Shown here: positions 1 through 12,600 of the stretch, piece after piece
Layout of the letters: each line of letters opens with the position of its first letter
Position numbering within the stretch: the stretch's first letter is position 1
DNA from: Balanoglossus misakiensis
Lineage: Eukaryota > Hemichordata
Assembly (NCBI GenBank): GCA_040954595.2
Contig: CM082593.2
Coordinates: 3,162,001-3,226,000, forward strand
Direction of reading: 5' to 3'
Length of the DNA: 64,000 nt
Program-made: the position numbers and the translations under genes
Notes under the pieces: generated by a model
The model's database searches: none
Seen by the model: the letters and a program-made list of their open reading frames with translations, nothing else
What the model was told of the DNA's origin: nothing

Positions 1-47
1 TTGCCTAACAATTGATGTGACAATCATAATTGATCTGTTTGTTATAG

Positions 48-1659
48 GTAAATATGTTTTATTTGACGTGTCTGGCGGCGTCAAAGGAGACAACGCTATT
101 CTGAAAAGTGCCCCCGAGATGCTTTGGATTGTAAAAACACTATGCTTTGGTTTCTGGTATCACATGAGTGGTGAAAACATCGGCGAACTTCGTGTCAGTC
201 TCAGAGATATCAGCATGGACCCAGTGAAGGATACGTTATTATGGAGTCTGAGTGGTCCACAAACCAGTGGCGACAGTTGGAAGGAGGCTATAATCCCAAT
301 TCCTGAATACCCAACAAGCACAAGCGAGGTAGGGGATGCACATTGGTTCAAGCGAGATGAGAGAATGACAGAAAATGATACTTACAGTAGAGAATGTGCG
401 CAATGGGGGCTGCAGGACAGGAGAACAGGCACCCTTGATGTTCGTTACGTCACTATCCATAATCGATGGTACTCTTCCATGAGTCTACCAAAATCTTGGA
501 AAACCCAGTGCATATCGTCACAGTTTTGACCTCCACTTTCACTGAGTAAATGGTGATAGGTCGTTGTCGTCACTACTTTCAGCCATGGTGGTTGCACGTC
601 AAAGATTGAGTTCCGAAATGATGGAAACGTGGCACCTCACCGACCACTGACCTCACTGCGCTGACTGACAACCATCCAATCGATATGTCATTCACCAGGT
701 GCATTCTGTGAGGCTTCTAATTGGTTGACGTGATTGAGAAGTTGTTTAGCATACTAGAATCACAGATATTGTCATGATGTTGCGTGTTGTAAGCCGGACA
801 ATGTACTCGTGTTATGCAATCGCTATATTGAACTCAGCAGGCCTGCAGCCGTACAATATCTGAACGATTGTACTCTACTCGTACATTGTCCTTTACGTTT
901 ATACTTACAAGATCATAGCAAGTGCATGGATGTTCTATCACTTATCACCAGTAGCCAATCACGTTTGTCGACATTGTTTTACAGATAGTATTTGAAGGTA
1001 TACGCGGCGACGGTAACCAGGGTGATATCGCTATTGACGACACAGCATTATATGAAACACCGTGTGAGAGGGTTCTTCCACCTGAAGCAGAGCCAAAAAA
1101 GAAATCAGCTGCATCAGGTAACGTGAGATACATGTATATTTTCACATTGGCCACATGCATTGTCCTTGTCATGGCATATCATGCCGCAAAGCCATGTGCT
1201 GCCTATCCATCCATCCATCCATCAAGCCAACCAACCAGTCAGCCAGCTGTCCCTGACTCACTCCTTCCCTCCTTTCCCTCATCCCACTGGACCATGAATG
1301 TCTGGATTAAATGTTTTTAAAATCCAATTTCAGGCAATGTCAGCGTGATCGTTGGAGTCACTATTTCAGTCGTTATCGCAGTCGTGGTAGTTGTGGCCGT
1401 TGTTACAATAATTTTGAACAGAGATCGGTTGAAACTGTGAGTATACCTATAGTAATGGCTAGTTCTTTGGTGTCAACGCGTGATACAGACGTGAACATTT
1501 ACAATCGCAGATATGCATGACTAATATTTTTCTAACAATTTATGCATCCTCTTCCGTGTTAAATTCCTTAGATCTGAAAAATTGGGTGCGCTGCCGAGTG
1601 TATCGTTTCGGCGTAACGTAGACGGCACGATGAAGTTAGACGAGTCATTCCCGGAATAA
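48..1659 (+). CDS. MAM-domain type I membrane protein, gene A (3' part only)
   Basis: These are the last four coding exons of a gene that starts left of the window: 48-328, 985-1117, 1334-1436 and 1572-1659 (stop TAA). All have AG acceptors and GT donors. The first two encode the second half of a MAM domain, an adhesive extracellular module: FDVSGG, then GFWYHMSGENIGELRV, then [21 protein letters not shown]. The third encodes one transmembrane helix rich in V and I, and the fourth a short cytoplasmic tail ending in ESFPE. The first three exons are 281, 133 and 103 bp, exactly as in exons 15-17 of gene C, so this is its paralogue. AATAAA overlaps the stop (1655-1660) and occurs again near 1799. 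Function is inferred only as cell-surface adhesion or recognition. No orthologue is recognised. Confidence 0.88.
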
Positions 1660-1920
1660 ACCTTTAGCAACGCTGGAATCGGTTTGAATATGGAGTTAAC
1701 TCTGGCGAAGCAAAAGTGTAGTAAACGTATGCAATGTGTACAGTTGAGCCGTGCTATGCTGATTAAAATTAAAAATTTCAATGTAAAGGTTTTTGAAAAA
1801 TAAACTAAACCAATAATTTTAATGCATACTCAGCTTACGTGTTCATTTTTCTGTAGTCTTTGTTTGCGTAACGTTAGATGGATCATCAGCTATAGCGTAA
1901 TAGTTCAACCACCCACGCAC

Positions 1921-1946
1921 CCAACCAACCAACCAACCAACCAACC
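1921..1946. repeat. (CCAA)n microsatellite
   Basis: A short uninterrupted CCAA tetranucleotide tract lies in the spacer between genes A and B. Confidence 0.9.
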
Positions 1947-2266
1947 GATGCAATCATATGGGACCACTTCGCTGAATCTGCGAGTGCGAGAGCTACGTAC
2001 ATTGGGACTGTAATAAATCAACCACAGGCAAACTCATTGGTGCAAACTTTACACTGGTATACATCAGACCAAAACTATCCAGGGACTGAATTATGGAATG
2101 TTTTCTTTCTTCTTGTCAGCGTCCGTAACAAAAAAGGCCAAGAGTTCAAGGATTCATATTACAGTATAGTCTAGCTCTGCGCCGACACAATGCATAGTAA
2201 CAGTACAACGACCTGGGCCTGGTTTAGGGTACATGGATCTGTATGTGCCAGGGTACTAGCCAAAAC

Positions 2267-2316
2267 AGTGTCAGAGGTCGCTGTTATGGCAAGTGTCAGA
2301 GGTCGCTGTTATGGCA
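2267..2316. repeat. Perfect 25-bp tandem duplication
   Basis: Two identical adjacent copies (2267-2291 and 2292-2316) contain the core GTGTCAGAGGTCGCTGTTAT. They lie about 320 bp upstream of the TATA box of gene B. Confidence 0.95.
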
Positions 2317-2637
2317 CCACTTTGGTCGATCTCTCAACGAACTCAATTCTTACATATATAAACATGGAACTTAATAAAAATAATGTTAGAAATTCGGAAC
2401 AATTTACACCGCCCATACACACACGTGAACATGCACAGACATCGTCTATTGACTTAACAGAAATAATAAGTTACTTTTTTCGGTACGAAAATGATTTTTC
2501 GGTTTTGGCACGTTTTTCACCTGTTCAGACCTTTTTAAGTCTGCGTGCAGGTATGGGTGTTATGCGGTTTTACGATATACTATTTGCATGCATGTTTTCG
2601 AGGCCTCGGCAAACTTTGAGTCAATCATAAGTGGCCA

Positions 2638-2645
2638 TATATAAG
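2638..2645 (+). promoter_or_regulatory. TATA box of MAM gene B
   Basis: TATATAAG lies 103-110 bp upstream of the gene B start codon. Initiation would be expected about 30 bp downstream, near 2670, leaving a 5' leader of roughly 80 nt. The placement fits a core promoter, but no transcript evidence is available. Confidence 0.5.
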
Positions 2646-2747
2646 CTCGTTTTATAGCTTCTTGTTACATTCTGTTTTACTCGTCACAATCGTTGACCGT
2701 TGACTGAGCAGCTCTGCGCCGACGGGTAGTGGGTTCACAGTGTCAAA

Positions 2748-5700
2748 ATGACGCTTACAGCTCGATTGCTCATTTTGATGACGGTTGTCACAATTTTACA
2801 TGGTCAGCAAGTTGGAGGTAAGTACCCGAAGAAATCCACGCTGTTTAAATACACATACATGTACATGCCTGTACACTAATTGCTTCATGTGTCGCTGTTT
2901 AGTGGGCGGAACCCGAATCTGTTGATTCGAGTCAGCACTTCAGGCCGTGAGTAGACGATACAGAAACAAACATGTACGTCTTGACAACCAAACTTCATGA
3001 GGACGTTCACTGCAGATACTGTGGCTTGATATTTACGCGGAACAATATGCAAACACATGTGTATATGAATTTTCAATGTGAAAAAATGTTCCCGCCAAGC
3101 ATGCCAGTGATATAAAATTACTAAAGCAAGTATAACATAGTGAAGTGCTACTTGAAATCGGCGATAAAGCTCTAAATAACATATAGCTTATCGACTGCGT
3201 CTACTGAACGACCAAGGACTAACCAAAGCCTTTTTACTACCAAGGTGGTCAGGCAAGCGGTCGTTATACACTGATGTGGCTCAAGTTGTTCAAAACGCAA
3301 TCCAGTTGTCTAGAAAATGACTTTTCTATCTGCATTAAATCAGCTTCTTCTTTTTTTAAATTTCCACCGCCCAGAAAACGGCGACGGCTACACTTGTGAC
3401 TTCGAAACCGATATGTGTTGCCTGACCAACGTAGAGGGCAATGCAGTGGATTGGGTCCGAAATCGAGGCCCGACACCCACACCAAAAACAGGCCCCTCAA
3501 GTGACCACACTAAATCAAGCACTGAAGGTAAGTAGAGTAACCATTTTGGTTGATGGTGTGATGACGACAACGATGATGATAACAATGACGATGAAATCTT
3601 AATTAGTAAACGTTAACTATCACGGACAAATCTCTATCTGCAGGTTACTATGTGTTTGTGAATGCTGCTAGTGCCGGCACTGCGGGTTCGGCCACTATGC
3701 TTACTGGCACCTACACTGCAACCAGCAACAGCTGTTTAAGATTCTGGTACTACATGTTTGGAAAAGACTGTGGATTTTTAACCGTGAGCGTTGTTGAAGA
3801 GAGCACCGGGATGTCGACCACTGTCTGGTCGCGATGGTTTGATCAAGGGAACCAGTGGATACAGGGACAGGCCAATTTGATCACAGAACAGTCGTACAGG
3901 GTAAGTTGGTTTACATAAATTGCGTTTTTACGCTGGTTTTCTGGATGGATGGAGGGATGAATGGTTGGATGGGCTGGTCGATTGAAATATATATGTAGAG
4001 CGGTTTTTAGATCAAAGTTTTTGTTGAGATTTGTTCAACCACGTGTTTGTATAATATTCTTCCACTCTTCAGATTAAATTCCGCGGTTACCATCTCATAA
4101 CTTACGAAAGCTTTGAAGGTGACCTTGCCCTGGATGACATTAGAATAGACAGTGGCTCCTGTGAGGAAATCGGGGACTGTGACTTTGAAAGTGGCGGCAC
4201 GTGTTCATGGACCAATGATGCTGCGAATGACTTTGATTGGTCCAGAAAGATGGCGGGAGATGTGACGGTGGGGCCGACCAAAGACCATACAACGAAGTCA
4301 CGAGAAGGTATTACGATTATTGATATATTTATACACACAAAACCCAAACAAATATTTTAATAATTTAGAGCATGTAATGCTTGTCATTGGACATGAAGTT
4401 CTCGCGGGGTCTCATGAAGGTCGAAATATTTTATTTCACATAGGTTATTTCCTATATTCGGATCTGTACAACTCTTTTTCGAGTTGCAAGAAATCAAGAA
4501 TTATCAGCCGACAGTTTTCCTCGACAGATGTAAATGGAAGGTGTCTGCAATTCTGGTAGGTGCATGTATATATATACACACAAATTACTCATCAGCTGCG
4601 TTTACCCCTATAAACGTTTCACGCTTTCGTATCTGTGTTTGTTGTTGATCACGTACATTTCAACTCTAGTGTCACACACCTTACAGACCACGCAATAAAC
4701 ACTTTCATTCTTACAGGTACTATATCGTCGGATCAACGGAAACAATAAATGTCTATGTTGACTACGGGACAGCATTTCCGGGCGAACAGGTGTACTGGAG
4801 TTTAGCCGGAAATTCCACTTATAGTTGGCAGCGAGGGTTAGTGCCAATTGTTAGTGAAGTCGATTACAAGGTAATCCTTCATTCTAAACTTAAGGACTAT
4901 ATAGTAACTTGTAATTTACAGAGTCCATATATAAGATCGCGAATGCCAATGTGGTGGTGCACTTTTTTCCTGTGGCCACCCTCTGAAACTTGTGATTTTC
5001 TGCACATTATTCACGCAATTATGGAATATCAATTTCACCACTAGGTCATCATTGAAGTTTTATCGGGAAGAGACAGAAACGGCGCTGTCGTCATCGACGA
5101 CATCAGGTTTACAATTGGTTGGTGCGGCATATCACCGATGACCGCATATCCTCCCGCGGATCCACAACCGAGGCCGACAGCGCCCCCTCATGGTGTGTTG
5201 TTGTTGCTGCTGCTGTTTTAGCTTTAATAGTAGTATTTGAGATGACGACCGGTAATAGACGAAAGAAATACACGAAACGGTATTGACAATGAAGTCCGAG
5301 GGGAAATCAGCTCATACATTTTTCCACAATTCTATATGCGAAAACTTTTCGTTGCCTTTAAAAATGAATGTCGACCGATAAGGGACTTTTTATCGTTTCT
5401 TTTCCTAAAACCCTCTTGTCTGCCCCCTACCTCACCGTGACCCATAACTATCCCTAACTATCCTCTATGAATACATATATACATGCAATTCTTTTATTTA
5501 TCATCATTATTGAAGTTCCTACCGATTTTGACTGCGACTTCGAATCAACGTGTTCGTGGAGCCAGCCTAAAGACGACGATTTCGATTGGACCGTGGTTCA
5601 AGCTAACACCAACACCGGACATGGACCAGTAACGGATCATTCTGAGGGGACAGGTAAGGGCTTCTACCCAGTTTTAGAGCTCACCTATATGTTTATTCTG

Positions 5701-8700
5701 GATGACGTCTTTCCGGACAAGCACTCCGCGACACCACTTCATTGGTGTACTACAATCTTCACACAGGACTCGTAATGAATAATGAAACCCTTGGTTGATC
5801 TATATCGCAGGCAGTGGCTGGTATATTTACATTGAAAGCGAGGGCAAATCCTCTGGTAGCAAAGCCCAACTATTGAGTGACGTCATATCAGCTAGTGACC
5901 AATCGTGTGTCACATTTTGGTATCACATGTACGGCACACATCCGAACAAACTCAGAGTCTATACAACAAAGGGCACAACGTCAGATCCAATATGGCAGCG
6001 AGTAGGCGGAGAATATGACGAATGGACTTTCGGGTCTGTTGCGTTTTCGTCTGAGGACGCTTTCCAGGTAAAAACACCGGTTTCACTTATTTTAGTAAAA
6101 CAATAATTATAAACATGTCAAAAATGCGTAATATTTCCTATGTACCGTTCTATTGTCCTGAATAGTGCATTTTTCATTCAACAATTTGTGTTGCCATGAA
6201 AACGTGAATGCTTATTTCTGACTGATGTTAGTTGACACGCATAAAATTTGTTTTTTTTCAACCATAGCTGATGTTTGAGGCGGAGTGTGGCAGTGACTCG
6301 CACGGAGACATTGCATTAGACAGCATCGAGTATGTTGTTGGAGAGTGCCCATTTCCAGGTAGGATTTCGATAATTGAATACGGTATATAATGTCTGCCCT
6401 GAACAGTTTAACAGACTATCTGTATACTTTGATAACACGTAATTTTAGATTTAATTTCCGGCCATTTTTCACTTCAGAAAACCATGACATAGCTTGCGAT
6501 TTTGAAGATCCTCTGAACAGACTCTGTGGCTGGGAACAGCAGAGAGACGACGATTTTGATTGGACCATCGGGACAGGGGCCACCAGAACGCATGAAGACA
6601 TTGGTCCCGCCACTGATCACACCACGAAAACAGAAAACGGTAACCCTCAAACGTCCCCACTTATAAAAGTGTACCAAAATAAAGAACATAGTTACATACC
6701 TTGAAAATACAGTCGAGGATATATAAACTGCTCAGCTGTATGTCGACTTGACTTGACCGCCTTACGTCACTTCTCCGCTCCCGTCTATTTCACTTTGTTT
6801 CCATGGTCCATGCTGGCGGCCAATTGTGGAGAAAGGGGACGTCGTTTTGCGATGTACATGAATGGATATTCCTATTACGAAACAATAATTGAAGACACTG
6901 TGTAACGCCATCTTTAAAATTTGCATTGCACTATGGGACACTCGACTTCCGGTTGGCGGATCAATATCATTTTGATCGCATCGGCCGGAAATAGAATGCT
7001 TAAGTTATAGAACACGTGATGAGAGAAAGTTTGATGGGATTTCAGTCACCCGTGCACCTGTCTTTTCCACCTGCGCTTTTACCCCGCAGGTCACTACATT
7101 TACGTCGATGCAAGTGAACAGAGCGAGGGCGAAGTAGCAACTATCGTGTCTCCGGGTCATGACTGGGGAACGTCGTCGGTATTCAAGTGCTTCCATTTCT
7201 ACTACCATCATTGGCACAAGACGGGGGCGCTGTCCATATATAAACAGGTAACGATTTTCCTAATGCAGAAACTTTTGATTTAATTAAGATATATAGAGAC
7301 TGTACATGCAAACTACTATAAAAACGAAATCTGCAGTTCACATGACCTCCTTGCTTGTGTGCACTTCAACAGTCTATTGTTTTTCACAGTTTGACTTCAA
7401 AGGCAAGACATATCGGAAAGAATACGGCTGGACCATTCGTACCTTTGGAAATAATTGGGTGTTAGGCGCCCTCAACACAATGCAACTGTATGAACACCCG
7501 AACAGTAAGGTGCGGATGGTTATCAAGAATTACATTGGAAAGGATGACAACGGCGATATGGCGTATGATGATATTTCTGTTAAAGAAGGCAGATGTTATG
7601 TAAAAGGTTGGTACACTCGTGTTAATGAGTGAATATTATAATTGTGAATTTTCAGGAGGAAATCAGTATAATGTTAATTTAAAAATTTCGACATCGCGAT
7701 CATAATGTTGTTACTTCTTTCCGGCATAAACACCAGGAAATGAAAACTTTGAGGAGGGCATGGGAATCTGGATGAATGAAGACACCGCAGACAAATTTAA
7801 TTGGTTGCTGGCGTCAGGTGACAGTTCGTATGGAGTCACCGGTCCGGAGATGGATCACACCACTGGAACAGCCACAGGTAATGGCGTCACCTTCACTCAA
7901 GATTGTGGATGGGTGAATTCGAAAGTAGGCGTAGTTATTGGTCAAATATTAAATGTTACAAATGCAAGTATTGTATCTTACTGACTTCAAGGAACGTACA
8001 TTCTGTTTGACGCATCTGGTGGTGAAATGGGTGACAACGCAATGCTGAAGTGCGACCCAGAGGTGTTTTACAGCTACAACATTTATTGCGTCGGTTTCTG
8101 GTATTATATGAGCGGCAACAACATCGGGGAACTTCGCCTGAGTATGAGAGACACCAGTACCAACACGGACATATTATTGTGGAGGCTGAATGGACCACGC
8201 GGAGGAGACGAAGTTTGGAAGGAAGCTAAAGCTCTTGTTCCCGCCCACGAATTATACCGTGTAAGCGTTAAAAGATTTCACATTTCACCCTATAGATGTA
8301 CAGTGTTTGGATTTAAGTCATTAATAGAACGGATATCTTGCACACTTCTCAGAATTTTATCTAACCCACTACATTATTTATTTCCATTGCATTTGTTCTA
8401 CGCCCACAGTTTACTAACCAGTTAGTATTTGAAGGAATACGTGGCGATGGTAACCAAGGTTTCATCGCTATCGACGACACAGCAGTTTATCTAACTCCAT
8501 GCGATCAAATCCTTCCTCCCGAAGCGAACCCAAACAAGAAGTCAGGTTGGTTATATTAAGTTTTACGCATGCGTATGTGCAACTTCCGGAAGGACGTTTG
8601 TAAAACAAAATGGCGGCTGCATCCAACTTCTGTTGATTCTTCATTCCCTTTCAATGATGCAGATAACACCGCTGTAATCGCTGGAGCGATCGTTGGGGTC

Positions 8701-9027
8701 ATAGTAGCTGTACTGATTATCATCGTTATCATAGTCATTCTACGCAGAAAGCAATTAATATTGTAAGTATTCCAGAAATTTCTAACGAATAGTTATTGCT
8801 GTTACAATCTCGTCTGAAGTATATGCAGTCCCTCCGGATGACATGACATTTTACAGATTGCTTGTAACTGATATATTTACTATATTGAAGCTACAAAATG
8901 CAAGAGTTATTATCAATTGGTACATTTTCTTCTTAGATCTGTAAACCTGCCAAATGTATTTTCGGGAAAACCAGCAGATGACGCAGAGAAATTAGAAGAT
9001 CCGCCAGCAAAAGAACAAGAAAATTAA
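2748..9027 (+). CDS. Five-MAM-domain type I membrane protein, gene B
   Basis: Complete 18-exon gene, 958 aa. Coding exons: 2748-2817, 3375-3527, 3644-3900, 4073-4307, 4444-4555, 4717-4870, 5045-5192, 5516-5653, 5811-6067, 6268-6358, 6478-6639, 7090-7247, 7390-7606, 7737-7877, 7992-8260, 8422-8545, 8663-8762, 8937-9027. The summed length of 2877 bp closes in frame. Exon 1 encodes a signal peptide. Five MAM domains follow at about residues 29-190, 193-354, 377-535, 539-717 and 719-881, with typical CDFE, DFDW, DHT, FWYYM and GDIAIDDI motifs. A Pro/Thr-rich linker (355-376) separates MAM2 from MAM3. One transmembrane helix (about 899-922) and a 36-residue acidic tail end the protein. MAM domains mediate adhesion or oligomerisation. 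No catalytic domain is present. The acceptor of exon 16 is ambiguous (8410 or 8422); 8422 was chosen because genes A and C start this exon at the matching position. Confidence 0.92.
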
Positions 9028-9620
9028 GAGATATCCAGCCTCATGTTGACAGCCCGGAGAATAAGCTTTGCTGTTTTTAGTGTTTTGTAAACTTTGCAAG
9101 AATGAAGGGAATTTTAATGATACTTTCGTTCATCAGTTATATTTAGACGTCGTCCGCCAATTTTATTTTTAAATTAGTGACTTGATTAACACTTATTGCT
9201 AAATGCAAACGGGTTAACTTCATGTATATTTCAATGGGAAAAAGTTTCATTAAATTAAACAGTCAATGACAATAAGACCAGGTGCGAAAACCGCACGAAA
9301 ATTGCCTCTTAAATGGAACTGATTGAAACCTACATGTATAAGTTAAAAAGGCAATACATTGAATGAATGAAAAAAGTTGTTTGTCCCAATGTTTCTGTAA
9401 CCTTTCACTAACCCCATTCCACATTTGTGAACTTTCACCCTTGGACGCACTCGACCGCCCAAGCCTATTGATTCAATTGTTTAACCTCAGGCGTACCTTC
9501 AGGTAGTTCTGTCTAAACCTGAATGGTTGTGTCCAACCGGCAATAAACATCTGAATAAATTTACTGTGATTTACCACCACTGGATTCAAGGAGTATAGGC
9601 AGTCTACCGCAGAATTGAAA
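9028..9620. other. Intergenic region between MAM genes B and C
   Basis: Presumed 3' untranslated region of gene B and promoter of gene C. I see no coding sequence and no clear TATA box. Two AATAAA words (about 9542 and 9555) lie just upstream of gene C and could serve gene B if its 3' UTR is long. Confidence 0.5.
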
Positions 9621-12600
9621 ATGGCTACACAGAAAGTGCGTTGCTTCCTTTTGGTGGCAATTGTCTGCGTTGCTAAATGCCAGGAAGTTAAAGGTACGTA
9701 TGCAATGGAAGTGGTACACATAGCTAGGATTTTGAAGTTTTTAATTTGGTATCAGAGACGGAATTGCTTTCACCATTTGTTCGACAGTAACTGTGAATAT
9801 ATCATGCAGTAATTTTGCACAAGACGGATTACAACGTGTCGGGAAATAAATATATGCCAACTTACTTCAACTACAGCCATGTGTTAGTTTTGGAAATGTG
9901 TTTCAAAGTCAAATATATCCGTGGAAATTTTGATACCACGTCTCGTGCGGTGTGGTGGACTGCTTGGTTACACATTAGTGAACTTCGCTAAATAGGGGAT
10001 ACGCCCACAAAAATGCCCAATGTCTTTAACCAACATTTGAATTTATTCTCATGCACCAATTTGTAAGAACGATTTTAAGTAAGCAAATTCTACCAACATT
10101 CCATACATAGCCACAGTGCAGAGAGCGGCATCTCCAACCCCACCCCCACCCCGTCTATGTGTGTACACGTTCCGACTAATGTCCCTGAGGTCGAGGCTAC
10201 AACATATATTTACCGCTGAAGGGCCATAAAGGTTAGCGAGCAATGAAAGCAATCAAGGTCGCGCGTTATCTTAAATCGCTTTCGACTACTGTATCAACGA
10301 CCGCTCGACTTCGAAGTGACAAGGAGAGTAAATATCAAACTTGAGTCTGCCTTTAGGGTATAGGGATACTGAACCTCTTGTGCAAAGAGTAATGACTTCA
10401 TAGCTTTGTGACCATGACGAAAAGAGTCTTGACACCTTATGCTGTTCACAGACAACGGGTATAGGTCTACATGTTTAGCACAGGTCCATTTACGACCGTC
10501 GACACACACAAGTGCATTCCACTTTACGCCAGTTGAACAAAGATTGTTGGACACGGATAATTTACATCCAAAATTGACTCTGAGGTCACCTCCTGCTCAG
10601 GTTAAACCTTTCCCTTAGTCTATGAAAATGTCAAGTAAGAGAGTAAATTGGGGCTCACAGCCGTAATTTTAGAACCAGTTTCCCCAAATATGGACGACAT
10701 TTTTTCTTGTAATTTGCAAAGTGCCCTGCTTTCTGACCCAATCTCCGGCCACAAGGTTTGACTTGTATTCAGTGGATGCCACGCATACTGAAGATGTGCT
10801 CATCAAACACAGTTTTCCTAAAACAGACTCTAAGCAATATTATCATCTGCCTGCAGATAATGGAGACGGTTACCGCTGTGAATTTGCAACAGACATGTGT
10901 GGTCTGACTAATGAAGATGGTAATTGGGTTCGAGAGCAAGGTCCCACACCAACGCCAAATACAGGTCCTCCGCACGATCACTCAAATGACGGTAATGTGA
11001 CATATTATAACTGAACTTCATGACCCTTGCGCGATCGGTGCCGTACGGAAGTTGTGCGGTTGATTCTGCGGCACGTGTGAAAATAACTTCCTACGGCCCA
11101 GATCGCAGGCAGAGGTCATGGCGTTATGTTACTATTGCATATGTTTCGTCGGATTTGATGAAAATTGACGTTTCGCGTATTGATTTTCAGTACATTGATG
11201 CAGTGAAGACTACACATCCATTGTTATGCAAAATAGGGTCATGTTGGGCCAGTTCATCCCTCGGGTCACGAGGTCGCATCGGCAATACGCGAGGACACTG
11301 GCGATAGCGAGAAATTTTCGCCAATTTTGAGGTTCCCAAATATACTTACAGCTAAATGTTATGTTATTCTGTCGATAGTAAGGAAGTATAATGTAATGAC
11401 GAGCCAGAATGTTGAAAATTCCTCACCTTTCCGGCGGCGATCACAACCCAGCTCCAGCGATGGCGTTCAATGTAGTCCAGAATGTAGTCCCACTTTGCCT
11501 TTACTAATTTGCATATGAATTGGAAAAATTACCACTTTGACACACGCACAACTAAAACGACGATATGCTTTTTGCGACTGAAATTAAACTTCTGTTAATT
11601 ATCCGGTGGTATACATAAGCTACAAATGATATGAAACAGTAGAGATAAGCTATGAAAGATAAGATTGATCGAGAAGTACTTCAAAGTTGTGAATATGCGT
11701 CAAGAAGTGCAAATACAACTGTTCAACATGGTGTGTGTCCCTGTAGGTTACTACGTATTCATGAATGCTGCACTGGTTGGGTACGAAGGCGCGGCTACTA
11801 TGGTAACGCCCACCTTCAGTTCAACTACCAACAGCTGTTTGAAATTCTGGTACTACATGTTCGGCAAAGATTGTGGATATTTGACCGTGAGTGTCATAGG
11901 GGCGAGTGGAAGCGAGACGACTGTATGGTCCCGATGGTTCGATCAGGGAAATCAGTGGCTGCAAGCCCAGGTCAATTTGATCGCGAAAGAATCGTATCAG
12001 GTATGCCATTCTAAAATTCCTTACAACGTACGTCGGTCCAGCTTGGCAGAATTGCACCAGCTGTGTCGAACAAAACCAAACAAAATGGTCACGTGGTTAC
12101 GGATATACTACTGTAGCACCTATGAGGGAGTGTGGTCTTTCTCTCTCGAATGGATCTCGAAGTTCAATGCACTTGCCTCTTCATACAAACTTAAACGTGT
12201 AATACTCTCCTGGTGGTGATACAGAGTCCATATGTCCAAATATTTCTGAAAGCCATTCTATATCTTGCTTTCCTCCTCAAAGATTAAATTCTTTGGTTAC
12301 CATCGCATATCCTACCAAAGTTTTGAAGGTGACCTTGCCATCGATGACATAAGAATAGACGGTGGTTCGTGTGAAGAGATCGGAGACTGCGACTTTGAAA
12401 GTGGCACGTGTTCATGGACTAACGACGCTGCGAATGTCGTTGATTGGTCCAGAAAGAAGGCAGGAGATGTGACCTTCCATGGAACACCAAATAAGGACCA
12501 CACTATGGAAACAGAAGATGGTAATACGCACGTGACTTTCATAATTAGGAGAAATAGATAGCATGTGTATATGTAAATATTGTATAAGTTGTCAGGGGAC

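Larger units (their letters stand above)
1660..2747. other. Intergenic region between MAM genes A and B
   Basis: No coding exon is seen. The stretch holds the 3' flank of gene A, a CCAA microsatellite, a 25-bp tandem duplication, a repeated 14-bp word and a TATA-box promoter for gene B. An open frame at 2190-2630 has no recognisable protein character and is not called. Confidence 0.6.

Noticed and set aside
2190-2630. 146-codon plus-strand frame upstream of gene B
   Set aside because: It spans a tandem duplication in the promoter region, has no family motif and ends before the TATA box. No paralogous sequence is seen upstream of gene C.
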